From positions 806,001-870,000 of the forward strand of contig JAKGSH010000010.1 of NCBI GenBank assembly GCA_021568835.1: DNA of 64,000 nucleotides, written 5' to 3'. The notes beneath the pieces are model-generated. The model did no database searches, had not been told where the DNA came from, and was given only the letters and a program-made list of their open reading frames with translations. Made by a program: the position numbers and the translations under genes. Each line of letters starts with the position of its first letter. Position 1 is the stretch's first letter. Shown here piece by piece: positions 32,115-41,172 of the stretch. This DNA comes from Streptomyces sp. Tue 6430 (GTDB lineage: Bacteria > Actinomycetota > Actinomycetes > Streptomycetales > Streptomycetaceae).

Positions 32115-32492
32115 TCACATCCTGGGAAGGTCGACGCAGAAAAGAACGGTCAGCGCGACGGCCACGGCGACGGGCCCCAGCAGTGCGAACCGGGCGGAGG
32201 GGGCGAGACGCTCGACGCCGGGCGCGAAGTACAGGGGCGTCAGTACGGCCGCGCCGATGCCGACCTGGAGCAGGGTGATCTCCAGCCACGGCACCACCCA
32301 TGTCGGCGGCTGTCCCCATGCGACGGAGAAGACGGGCAGGAGAACGACGGGGCCCCACACGATCAGCGCCGTGAAGCCCCAGAAGAGCAGGGCGAGGGCG
32401 AGGCAGAGGGGCGAGTCGCCGATGTCGCGGGGCACGACGTTCCGTTTCACGTTCACGGAGGCAGCCTGCGGCCGGTGGCCGGTCGGCGGCAT
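32115..32492 (-). CDS. Small membrane protein, unknown function
   Basis: ATG 32492, up to 125 residues; an in-frame GTG about 36 bp later (VNVKRNVVPRDIGD) is an equally possible start. Three membrane segments (LALALLFWGFTALIVWGPVVLL, LEITLLQVGIGAAVLTPLY, LLGPVAVAVALTVLFCV), no motif. It is convergent with the streptophobe gene, whose stop is 1 bp away. Upstream, the 18-bp palindrome at 32491-32508 overlaps the proposed start. Confidence 0.65.
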   Translation of the reverse strand: MPPTGHRPQAASVNVKRNVVPRDIGDSPLCLALALLFWGFTALIVWGPVVLLPVFSVAWGQPPTWVVPWLEITLLQVGIGAAVLTPLYFAPGVERLAPSARFALLGPVAVAVALTVLFCVDLPRM

Positions 32493-32638
32493 GAGTACCG
32501 GTACTCATCCGGGGACCCGCCGGTCACTGGGCACCGTTCCGCCAGGTGATCGCCACGCGAACGACACCCACTGTTCCGTGTCCGCCAGACGGACCTGGGC
32601 GGCGGAAGGCACGGGGTGCCGGATACGGTGGAGACACC

Positions 32639-33861
<1,223 letters not shown>

Positions 33862-33894
33862 CGAGGGGAGAGCCTCTCGTCCGGACGGGCGAGC

Positions 33895-33919
33895 GAGGCC
33901 CGGCGTGCCGCCGGGCCTC
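33895..33919. terminator. Terminator hairpin between serB and sixA
   Basis: GAGGCCCGGC pairs with GCCGGGCCTC around a 5-base loop, between convergent serB and sixA. There is no T-run, as is common in Streptomyces. Confidence 0.7.
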
Positions 33920-33937
33920 ACGTGTGCCGTACCGGTG

Positions 33938-34456
33938 TCACTCGGACGGTGCCCAGTAGTCGGCGAGTGTGGCGACGCCCGGCTCCAGGGACTTCCAGGA
34001 GCCGTCGAAGGTCACGACGGCGAAGGCCGCGGTGGGGAAGCCGCGGCGGGCCATCCGCTCGCGTGCGTCGCCCTCGGCGGCACCGGAGAGGATGTCCGCG
34101 AGTCCCTGGATGCCCGGGTTGTGGCCGATCAGGAGGACGTTGCGCACGTCGTCCGGGGTTTCGTTGAGCAGGGCGATCAGCTCGCCCGGGGAGGCCTCGT
34201 AGATCCGCTCCTCGTAGACCGTCCTGGGCCGGTGGGGGAACTCGTGCACGGCGAGCTTCCACGTCTCGCGCGTGCGGGTCGCGGTGGAGCACAGGGCCAG
34301 GTCGACGGGGATGCCGGTGTCGGTCAGCTTGCGTCCGGCGACGGCCGCGTCCAGGCGGCCCCGCTCAGCGAGCGGTCGCTCGTGGTCGGTCACCTGTGGC
34401 CAGTCGGCTTTCGCATGCCGGAAGAGGACGATCCTGCGGGGTTCTGCGACGCTCAT
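33938..34456 (-). CDS. sixA: SixA-type phosphohistidine phosphatase / histidine phosphatase family
   Basis: ATG 34456, 172 residues. The catalytic signature is VLFRHAKADWP (RHG-like), with second-site blocks CSTATRTRETW and LLIGHNPGIQGLA containing the second catalytic His. The size and the RHAKAD variant match SixA-like proteins, which dephosphorylate phosphohistidine on HPt or PTS proteins. The cellular target in Streptomyces is not known. It is cytoplasmic and monocistronic. Confidence 0.88.
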   Translation of the reverse strand: MSVAEPRRIVLFRHAKADWPQVTDHERPLAERGRLDAAVAGRKLTDTGIPVDLALCSTATRTRETWKLAVHEFPHRPRTVYEERIYEASPGELIALLNETPDDVRNVLLIGHNPGIQGLADILSGAAEGDARERMARRGFPTAAFAVVTFDGSWKSLEPGVATLADYWAPSE

Positions 34457-34562
34457 GACTCCCAGCTTCGCATGAAACAGGCCACGAGGCGCAGGGAGTT
34501 GACATGCGTCTTCACCTGGGAACGGGGCGTGAGGCGTGCGTCCGGGGCGTGATCGACGGGGC

Positions 34563-34772
34563 CTATCGCGCCACGAGCTGCCGTACGCGGTCGACGAGGT
34601 CGGTGATCGCCGGGTCGCCGGATGCCGCCTGGGCGTCGGAGGGGTTCAGTATCAGCGCGAGGAGGGTCACGAAGGCCAGGGTCGGCAGGGCCAGGGCCCA
34701 CCAGGGCAGCCGGGTGCCGACGCCGCTGCCCTGAGCGACCGGGCGGGTCCGGGTGTGCGTGGGGGCCGGCAT
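34563..34772 (-). CDS. Small single-pass membrane protein, unknown function
   Basis: ATG 34772 (MPAPTHTRTRPVAQGS) with GGAGG at ideal spacing, 69 residues. One hydrophobic segment (LPWWALALPTLAFVTLLALIL) is followed by NPSDAQAASG and a C-terminal helix TDLVDRVRQLVAR. It could be membrane-anchored, or secreted with cleavage at AQA. No family is recognised. Confidence 0.65.
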   Translation of the reverse strand: MPAPTHTRTRPVAQGSGVGTRLPWWALALPTLAFVTLLALILNPSDAQAASGDPAITDLVDRVRQLVAR

Positions 34773-34940
34773 GGGTGCCTCCGCTGGTCTTCGAGGGGTT
34801 CCGGCCGCGTCGCGCGGCCACATCTCGAAGGTACGGCCCCGGCGGCCGGCGTCCCATCCGGTGATCCACCCACTTGCCCCTGACCCTCACCCCCTAGGGG
34901 ACAGGGGGTTAACCCCACCCCCGCTCCGCCGGGGGGCACG

Positions 34941-35057
34941 TCAGGGCGAGGCGATGGTGGCGATGATCCCGATGATCACAAAAATGAGGAGGAACGAGCC
35001 GAAGACGATCAGCATCTTCTTCTGGCCGTTCTTGGGGTTCGGGTCGAGCACTGGCAT
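34941..35057 (-). CDS. 38-residue single-pass membrane protein (SGM_5486 type)
   Basis: ATG 35057 to TGA 34941-34943 gives MPVLDPNPKNGQKKMLIVFG and then a hydrophobic segment FLLIFVIIGIIATIA. It lies 61 bp after the MFS transporter gene on the same strand. I recall a family of this name annotated as transporter-associated in Streptomyces. It may stabilise the MFS protein, but that is inference from position. Confidence 0.75.
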   Translation of the reverse strand: MPVLDPNPKNGQKKMLIVFGSFLLIFVIIGIIATIASP

Positions 35058-35118
35058 GCGCCCAGTCTCGCACCCGGCGCACCGGACGGTCCCCGCGGGG
35101 TCAGCGGGGTCAGCGGGG

Positions 35119-36408
35119 TCAGCGGGCGGCCTCGTCCTCCACCGTGCGGTCGCGGCCGGCCAGGACGCCCACCGCCATCTGCGGGACCATCAGCGCCGCC
35201 ATCAGCGCCAGGGGCAGGCCCCAGCCGCCGCTGTGCTGGTAGAGCACGCCGACCAGCAGCGGACCGGGGATGGAGAGCAGGTAGCCGGCGCTCTGCGCGA
35301 AGGCGGACAGCTGGGCCACTCCCCCGCCGGTCCTGGCCCGCATCCCGACCATGGTGAGGGCCAGCGGGAAGGCGCAGTTGGAGACGCCGAGGAGCAGGGC
35401 CCAGGCCCAGGCCCCGGCGGCGGGCGCGAGGTGCAGACCGGCGTACCCGGCGAGGCCGCACAGGCCGAGCGCGACGACGATCGGGCCCTGGCGCGGCAGC
35501 CGGGTCGCCAGGCGCGGGATGACGAAGGCGAGCGGCACCCCCATGACCATGGTGACGGCCAGGAGCAGTCCGGCCGTGCTCGCGGGTACGCCCGCGTCGC
35601 GGAAGATCTGCGGCATCCAGCCCATGGTGATGTACGCGGCCGTGGCCTGGAGCCCGAAAAAGACGGCGAGCGCCCAGGCGGTGGGGCTGCGGGTGATGCG
35701 CAGCACGGGGGCGTCCTCCGCGCGGCCGCCCGCCGCGCCGTCCTCCGCGCGCGCGGCGGGCGTCGCCCCGCGCTCGCGGGCCAGCGGCAGCCACGGAAGC
35801 ACGGCGGCCGCCGCCGGCCCGGCCCACACCGCCAGCCCGGACTGCCAGCCGCCGCCGAGCGCGTCGGTCACGGGCACGGTGACCGCGGCGGCGGCCGAGG
35901 TGCCGAGGGCGAGGGCCATCGAGTACAGGCCGGTCATGGAGCCGACCCGGTCGGGGAACCAGCGCTTGACGATGACCGGCATGAGGACGTTGACGACGGC
36001 GATGCCCATCAGGGCGAGGGCGCTGGCGGCGAGGAAGCCGGCCGTACCGCCCGCGTACGGGCGTGTCAGCAGACCCGCGGTGATGGCGGCCATGCCGGCG
36101 CAGACGACCGCGCCGGCGCCGAAGCGGCGGGCGAGGCGGGGCGCCGTGACGCCGAAGACGGCGAAGCAGAGCGGGGGCACGGAGGTGAGGAGGCCGGCCA
36201 CGCCGCCGCTCATGCCGAGGCCCTCGCGGACCTCTTCGAGGAGGGCGCCGAGGCTGGTGATGGCGGGGCGGAGGTTGAGGGCGGCCAGCACGACGCCCAC
36301 GACGACCAGGCGGGCCGTCCACGCGCGCGGAGTGGTCGGTGGGGGCACCGGGCGGTGGCCGGTCGCGGGGGCCGCGTCACGCGTGCCCGTGGTTTCCTTG
36401 CTCGCCAT
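35119..36408 (-). CDS. MFS transporter, CynX/NimT family
   Basis: ATG 36408, 429 residues, twelve predicted membrane segments with a charged central loop (ARAEDGAAGGRAEDAP). Family blocks are AALNLRPAITSLGALLEEV near the N-terminus, VNVLMPVIVKRWFPDRVGSMTGLYSMALALG and CAFPLALTMVGMRARTGGGVAQLSAFAQSAGYL. Relatives move cyanate, 2-nitroimidazole and other small anions; the substrate here is unknown. It is divergent from a GntR regulator, with a palindrome between them. Confidence 0.92.
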   Translation of the reverse strand: MASKETTGTRDAAPATGHRPVPPPTTPRAWTARLVVVGVVLAALNLRPAITSLGALLEEVREGLGMSGGVAGLLTSVPPLCFAVFGVTAPRLARRFGAGAVVCAGMAAITAGLLTRPYAGGTAGFLAASALALMGIAVVNVLMPVIVKRWFPDRVGSMTGLYSMALALGTSAAAAVTVPVTDALGGGWQSGLAVWAGPAAAAVLPWLPLARERGATPAARAEDGAAGGRAEDAPVLRITRSPTAWALAVFFGLQATAAYITMGWMPQIFRDAGVPASTAGLLLAVTMVMGVPLAFVIPRLATRLPRQGPIVVALGLCGLAGYAGLHLAPAAGAWAWALLLGVSNCAFPLALTMVGMRARTGGGVAQLSAFAQSAGYLLSIPGPLLVGVLYQHSGGWGLPLALMAALMVPQMAVGVLAGRDRTVEDEAAR

Positions 36409-36421
36409 CCGACCATCATAG

Positions 36422-36435
36422 AATCATGGATGATT
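36422..36435. promoter_or_regulatory. Putative GntR operator
   Basis: AATCAT-GG-ATGATT, perfect inverted arms around a 2-bp centre, 14 bp upstream of the MFS start and about 54 bp before the GntR start. Position and symmetry suit autoregulation and control of the divergent transporter. Confidence 0.6.
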
Positions 36436-36488
36436 GGCTGTCCATCCCCAGGAGCCCGATCCCGGCCCCGCCCGTGCGAAGGTGTGCC

Positions 36489-37177
36489 ATGCCCCTGAGC
36501 CATCCCCGCCGCTCGGCGCTGTCCGAGCAGGTCATCACCGCGCTGCGCACCCAGATCACCTCGGGGAGTGGCCGGTCGGTTCGCGCATCCCGACGGAGCC
36601 CGAGCTGGTCGGGCAGCTGGGGGTCGCCCGCAACACCGTCCGCGAGGCCGTCCGCGCGCTCGCGCACAACGGGCTGCTGGACATCCGTCAGGGCTCGGGC
36701 ACCTACGTGGTGGCGACCAGCGAGCTGGCGGGCGTGATGCACCGCCGCTTCGCGGACGCGGACCCGCGGCACATCGCGGAACTGCGCGCCACCCTGGAGT
36801 CGGGTGCGGCACGGCTGGCGGCCGAGCGGCGCACGGAGAAGGACCTCAGCCAGCTGGAGACCCTGCTGCTGCGCCGCGAGGAGGCGTGGGAGTCGGGTGA
36901 CGCCGAGGCCTTCGTGACGGCGGACGCGACGTTCCACCTGGCGGTGGTGGCCGCCTCCCACAACGACGCGATGACGGCCGTGTACGCCGACCTGGGCGAG
37001 GTCCTGCGGGACTGGCTGCGCGAGGACGTCGGCGGGGAGCTGACGCCGGAGGCGCGCATGGACCACGACCGGCTGGTCGACGCGATCCGCGCGGGGGACG
37101 CGGAGACGGCCGCCGTCGAGGCCGCGAGCTATCCCTTCCTGTGCCGGCCCGGGCGGTTCACACCCGCTGGTGGCTGA
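36489..37177 (+). CDS. FCD-type GntR transcriptional regulator, one frame break
   Basis: ATG 36489 (MPLSHPRRSALSEQVITALR), about 229 residues. The winged helix is in VGSRIPTEPELVGQLGVARNTVREAVRALAHNGLLDIRQGSGTYV. The all-helical FCD effector domain has ELRATLESGAARLAAERR, FHLAVVAASHNDAM and DHDRLVDAIRAGDAETA, with His and Asp placed to bind a metal and an acid ligand. The frame breaks at GGGG 36563-36566; one G restores TSGEWPVGSRIP. The gene is divergent from the MFS transporter and likely controls it. The last 20 bp overlap the convergent gene's 3' end. Confidence 0.9.
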
Positions 37178-37514
37178 CCCAGACCGCCCCGACCTCCTTC
37201 CAGCAGCGCCCGGTCAGCCGCACGGTCACGGCCGGTCCGGCGTCGGCGGGGGCGCCGTCCGTGTCGAGGTCCCACCAGCGCGCGCACTCGATGTGCAGGC
37301 GCACCCGGTCGACGGCGGCGTAGGGGTTGTGGCAGTAGGTGGTCACCTCCGACCCGTCGACGGTGGTCCGGCACTCCGCGCCGAACAGGTCCTCGGGTGC
37401 TGCGGCGGTGGCGGGCCGTGCCGGCACGCGCGCGTGGGAGAGCGCGTCGTACGGCAGCGACAGGACGAGGCAGACGGCGACGGTCAGTGGGGCCACGCTG
37501 CGGAACAGGCGCAC
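37158..37514 (-). CDS. Small secreted protein, unknown function
   Basis: ATG 37514 (MRLFRSVAPLTVAVCLVLSL), 118 residues. A signal peptide covers about residues 1-25. The mature part has four cysteines (AECRTTV, TYCHNPY, HIECARWWD, GRCWKEV) placed as two likely disulfides. No family is recognised. Its 3' end overlaps the GntR gene by 20 bp in convergent orientation. Confidence 0.72.
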   Translation of the reverse strand: MRLFRSVAPLTVAVCLVLSLPYDALSHARVPARPATAAAPEDLFGAECRTTVDGSEVTTYCHNPYAAVDRVRLHIECARWWDLDTDGAPADAGPAVTVRLTGRCWKEVGAVWVSHQRV

Positions 37515-37620
37515 AAAGAGACCTCCTCGGCCGGGCTGGGGAGGAAAGCGCTTGACGGACGCGCACTTCAGCGTGGCTCGTACGGGTGCTCCGCCGCCCG
37601 GCCGGATACGCCGAACGGGT

Positions 37621-37659
37621 GACGCCCCGCCTCCCGCGCGAGGCGGGCGGCGGGGCGTC
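37621..37659. terminator. Terminator hairpin after fabI
   Basis: GACGCCCCGC pairs with GCGGGGCGTC, with an inner CTCCCGCGCGAGG-like loop. It lies 18 bp past the fabI stop and ends the fabG-fabI transcript. Confidence 0.75.
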
Positions 37660-37676
37660 GGGGACGTGCCGGTGGA

Positions 37677-38444
37677 TCAGGCGCCGATGGCGTGCAGGCC
37701 GCCGTCCACGTGGATGATCTCGCCGGTGGTCTTCGGGAACCAGTCGCTCAGCAGGGCGACGATGCCGCGGCCGGCCGGCTCGGGGTCCTTCAGGTCCCAC
37801 TCCAGCGGGGAACGGGTGTCCCACACGGCGGCCAGGTCGCTGAAGCCCGGGATGGACTTGGCGGCCATGGAGCCGAGCGGGCCCGCGGAGATGAGGTTGC
37901 AGCGGATGTTCTGCTTGCCCAGGTCACGGGCGATGTAGCGGCTGGTGGCCTCCAGCGCGGCCTTGGCCGGGCCCATCCAGTCGTACTGCGGCCAGGCGTA
38001 CTGCGCGTCGAAGGTGAGGCCGACGACGGAGCCGCCGTTCTGCATCAGCGGCAGGCAGGCCATGGTGAGCGACTTCAGGGAGTACGCCGAGACGTGCATG
38101 GCCGTGGCGACGGACTCGAACGGGGTGTTGAGGAAGTTGCCGCCGAGCGCGTCCTGCGGCGCGAAGCCGATGGAGTGCACGACGCCGTCGAGGCCGCCCA
38201 GCTCCTCGCCGACGATGTCGGCGAGCCGGCCGAGGTGCTCGTCGTTGGTCACGTCCAGCTCGATGACCTTGGTGGGCTTGGGCAGCTTCCGGGCGATGCG
38301 CTCGGTCAGGGTGGGCCGCGGGAACGCGGTGAGGATGATCTCCGCGCCCTGCTCCTGGGCCAGCTTGGCGGCGTGGAAGGCGATGGAGGACTCCATCAGC
38401 ACACCGGAGATCAGGACGCGCTTGCCCTCGAGAATTCCGCTCAT
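37677..38444 (-). CDS. fabI: Enoyl-ACP reductase FabI (InhA-like)
   Basis: ATG 38444 (MSGILEGKRVLISGVLMESS), 255 residues. NAD-binding ISGVLMESSIAFHAAKLA, VHSIGFAPQDALGGNF and the catalytic Tyr-x6-Lys in QYDWMGPAKAALEATSRY match InhA/FabI, as does ISAGPLGSMAAKSIPGF. It reduces enoyl-ACP with NADH in the last step of the type II fatty acid cycle and is the family targeted by triclosan and isoniazid. It begins 5 bp after the fabG stop and is translationally coupled to it. Confidence 0.96.
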   Translation of the reverse strand: MSGILEGKRVLISGVLMESSIAFHAAKLAQEQGAEIILTAFPRPTLTERIARKLPKPTKVIELDVTNDEHLGRLADIVGEELGGLDGVVHSIGFAPQDALGGNFLNTPFESVATAMHVSAYSLKSLTMACLPLMQNGGSVVGLTFDAQYAWPQYDWMGPAKAALEATSRYIARDLGKQNIRCNLISAGPLGSMAAKSIPGFSDLAAVWDTRSPLEWDLKDPEPAGRGIVALLSDWFPKTTGEIIHVDGGLHAIGA

Positions 38445-38449
38445 GGTGA

Positions 38450-39154
38450 TCAGTGACCCATTCCCAGTCCGCCGTCTACGGGGATGACGGCTCCAGTGAT
38501 GTACGAGGCGTCGTCCGAGGCGAGGAACCGCACCGTCGCGGCGATCTCGTCGGGCTGCGCGTACCGGCCGAGCGGCACCTGCGAGACGATGTTGGCGCGC
38601 TGCTCGTCGGTCAGCGCCTGCGTCATGTCGGTGTCGACGAAGCCGGGGGCGACGACGTTGAAGGTGATGTTGCGCGAGCCCAGCTCACGGGCGAGGGACC
38701 GCGCGAAGCCGACCAGGCCGGCCTTGGAGGCGGCGTAGTTCGCCTGCCCCGCCGAACCGAGCAGGCCGACGACGGAGGAGATCAGGACGACGCGGCCCTT
38801 CTTGGCCCGCAGCATGGCACGGTTGGCGCGCTTGACGACCCGGAAGGTGCCGGTGAGGTTGGTGTCGACGACCGAGGTGAAGTCCTCCTCGGACATGCGC
38901 ATCAGGAGCTGGTCCTTGGTGACGCCGGCGTTGGCGACCAGGACCTCGACGGGCCCGTGTGCTTCCTCGATCTCCTTGTAGGCCTGCTCCACCTGCTCGG
39001 TGTCGGTGATGTCGCACTTGACGGCCAGGAAGCCGGCGGGCGGCTCCCCCGACCGGTACGTGATCGCGACCTTGTCGCCGGCATCGGCGAACGCGCGGGC
39101 GATGGCGAGGCCGATGCCCCGGTTACCTCCGGTGACGAGAACCGAGCGGCTCAA
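38450..39154 (-). CDS. fabG: 3-oxoacyl-ACP reductase FabG
   Basis: I chose TTG 39154 (LSRSVLVTGGNRGIGLAIARA): AAAGGG is spaced correctly before it and the protein then begins as known FabG proteins do. It has 234 residues. TGGNRGIG nucleotide loop, VANAGVTKDQLL, LISSVVGLLGS with the catalytic Ser, and NYAASKAGL with Tyr and Lys are all present. It reduces 3-oxoacyl-ACP with NADPH and is the first gene of the fabG-fabI operon. Confidence 0.95.
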   Translation of the reverse strand: MSRSVLVTGGNRGIGLAIARAFADAGDKVAITYRSGEPPAGFLAVKCDITDTEQVEQAYKEIEEAHGPVEVLVANAGVTKDQLLMRMSEEDFTSVVDTNLTGTFRVVKRANRAMLRAKKGRVVLISSVVGLLGSAGQANYAASKAGLVGFARSLARELGSRNITFNVVAPGFVDTDMTQALTDEQRANIVSQVPLGRYAQPDEIAATVRFLASDDASYITGAVIPVDGGLGMGH

Positions 39155-39397
39155 CGGATCACCCTTTCCATAGGGGTCGTGACACACCGCCCGGGACCTG
39201 AACGGCAGGCGGCTTCCCTCGAAACCTATCGGTACGCCGAGGCCGGAGGACATTCGGGCACCGACAGGCGGTCACGGGACTGACTGTGGGGTTTCTACAG
39301 AAAGTCGCCGGAGCGGACCGGAAAGCTGTGGTCCGGGGGTCCGCTCGCGCGACATGATCGGAGCCAGCACAGGCGACGACCACAGGGAGATACCCAG

Positions 39398-40921
39398 GTG
39401 CCTCACAGCATCGACGAAAGTTTCACGGCACTGCCGTTGCGGGCACTCGCCGACGCCGCCCTCGCCCGCGCGCGGGCGCTCGGCGCGGAGCACGCCGACT
39501 TCCGGTTCGAGCGGGTGCGCAGCGCGTCCTGGCGGCTGCGGGACGCCCGGCCCTCCGGGTCGTCGGACACCACCGACCTGGGGTACGCGGTGCGGGTGGT
39601 GCACGGCGGGACGTGGGGGTTCGCCTCCGGTGTGGACCTGACGATGGACGCAGCCGCCAAGGTCGCCTCGCAGGCGGTGGCGATGGCGAAGCTGTCCGCG
39701 CAGGTGATCAGGGCGGCCGGGTCCGACGAGAGGGTGGAGCTGGCCGACGAGCCGGTGCACGCCGAGAAGTCGTGGGTCTCGTCGTACGAGATCGATCCGT
39801 TCACGGTGCCCGACGAGGAGAAGGCGGCGCTGCTCGCGGACTGGAGCGCCCGGCTGCTGGCGGCCGACGGGATCAACCACGTCGACGCCTCGCTGCTCAC
39901 CGTCCACGAGAACAAGTTCTACGCCGACACCGCGGGGACGGTGACCACCCAGCAGCGGGTACGGCTGCATCCGGCGCTGACGGCGGTGTCGGTCGACGAG
40001 TCCAGCGGCGAGTTCGACTCGATGCGGACCGTCGCGCCGCCGGTCGGGCGCGGCTGGGAGTACCTGACGGGCACCGGCTGGGACTGGGACGAGGAGCTGG
40101 AGCGGATCCCGGAACTGCTCGCCGAGAAGATGCGGGCGCCGAGCGTGGAGCCGGGGCTGTACGACCTGGTGGTCGACCCGTCCAACCTGTGGCTGACCAT
40201 CCACGAGTCCATCGGGCACGCCACCGAGCTGGACCGGGCCCTCGGCTACGAGGCCGCCTACGCCGGCACCTCCTTCGCCACCTTCGACCGGCTCGGCACG
40301 CTGCGCTACGGCTCGGACCTGATGAACGTCACCGGCGACCGCACCGCCGAGCACGGCCTGGCGACCGTCGGCTTCGACGACGAGGGCGTCGAGGCGCAGT
40401 CCTGGGACCTGGTCAGGGACGGCACGCTCGTCGGGTACCAGCTGGACCGGCGCATCGCGAAGCTGACCGGCTTCGAGCGTTCCAACGGGTGCGCGTTCGC
40501 CGACTCCCCCGCGCACGTGCCGGTGCAGCGCATGGCCAACGTGTCGTTGCGGCCGGATCCGGCGGGGATGTCCACCGAGGACCTGATCGGAAGCGTGGAC
40601 CGCGGGATCTACGTCGTCGGGGACCGGTCCTGGTCGATCGACATGCAGCGCTACAACTTCCAGTTCACCGGGCAGCGGTTCTTCCGGATCGAGAACGGGC
40701 GGATCACCGGGCAGCTGCGGGACGTGGCCTACCAGGCGACGACCACCGACTTCTGGGGCTCCATGGCGGCCGTCGGCGGCCCGCAGACGTACGTCCTGGG
40801 CGGCGCCTTCAACTGCGGCAAGGCCCAGCCGGGCCAGGTCGCGGCCGTCTCGCACGGCTGCCCGTCCGCCCTGTTCAAGGGCGTCAACATCCTCAACACC
40901 ACCCAGGAGGCCGGCCGATGA
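39398..40921 (+). CDS. tldD: TldD metalloprotease subunit
   Basis: GTG 39398 (VPHSIDESFTALPLRALAD), 507 residues. The TldD zinc site HESIGH (HExxxH) is in LWLTIHESIGHATELDRALG, with C-terminal VAAVSHGCPSALFKGVNILN and ATTTDFWGSMAAVGG. TldD/TldE heterodimers degrade unfolded peptides and process RiPPs such as microcin B17. The stop overlaps an ATGA that is then repeated three times before the partner gene. Confidence 0.95.
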   Translation: MPHSIDESFTALPLRALADAALARARALGAEHADFRFERVRSASWRLRDARPSGSSDTTDLGYAVRVVHGGTWGFASGVDLTMDAAAKVASQAVAMAKLSAQVIRAAGSDERVELADEPVHAEKSWVSSYEIDPFTVPDEEKAALLADWSARLLAADGINHVDASLLTVHENKFYADTAGTVTTQQRVRLHPALTAVSVDESSGEFDSMRTVAPPVGRGWEYLTGTGWDWDEELERIPELLAEKMRAPSVEPGLYDLVVDPSNLWLTIHESIGHATELDRALGYEAAYAGTSFATFDRLGTLRYGSDLMNVTGDRTAEHGLATVGFDDEGVEAQSWDLVRDGTLVGYQLDRRIAKLTGFERSNGCAFADSPAHVPVQRMANVSLRPDPAGMSTEDLIGSVDRGIYVVGDRSWSIDMQRYNFQFTGQRFFRIENGRITGQLRDVAYQATTTDFWGSMAAVGGPQTYVLGGAFNCGKAQPGQVAAVSHGCPSALFKGVNILNTTQEAGR

Positions 40922-41172
40922 AGGCCAGGACAGGGACCGGCCGGGGGTCCGGGGGTCGCCCCCGGGAAAGCACAGTCTCGACACCACGCAGGAGGCCGGC
41001 CGATGAAGGCCAGGACAGGGACCGGCCGGGGGCCCGGGGTCGCCCCCCGGGAAAGCACAGTCTCGACACCACGCAGGAGGCCGGCCGATGAAGGCCAGGA
41101 CAGGGACCGGCCGGGGCCCGGGGGTCGCCCCCCGGGAAAGCACAGTCTCGACACGACGCAGGAGGCCGGCCG
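40918..41172 (+). repeat. Three tandem 85-bp units at the tldD/pmbA junction
   Basis: ATGAAGGCCAGGACAGGGAC begins at 40918, 41003 and 41088, and the next in-register ATG is the pmbA start at 41173, so the period is exactly 85 bp. Each unit contains a G-run/C-run hairpin, then GAAAGCACAGTCTCGACACC and GCAGGAGGCCGGCCGATGA, which supplies a ribosome-binding site. Each unit seems to lack one base, at a different homopolymer, relative to an 86-bp consensus. The unit ends resemble the 3' end of tldD (ACACCACCCAGGAGGCCGGC). Confidence 0.93.

Noticed and set aside
29956..32508. An 850-codon leftward reading frame opposite the streptophobe gene
   Set aside because: The composition is Arg/Pro/Gly-rich with no domain, typical of the antisense of a high-G+C gene. 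The rightward frame has clear membrane segments.
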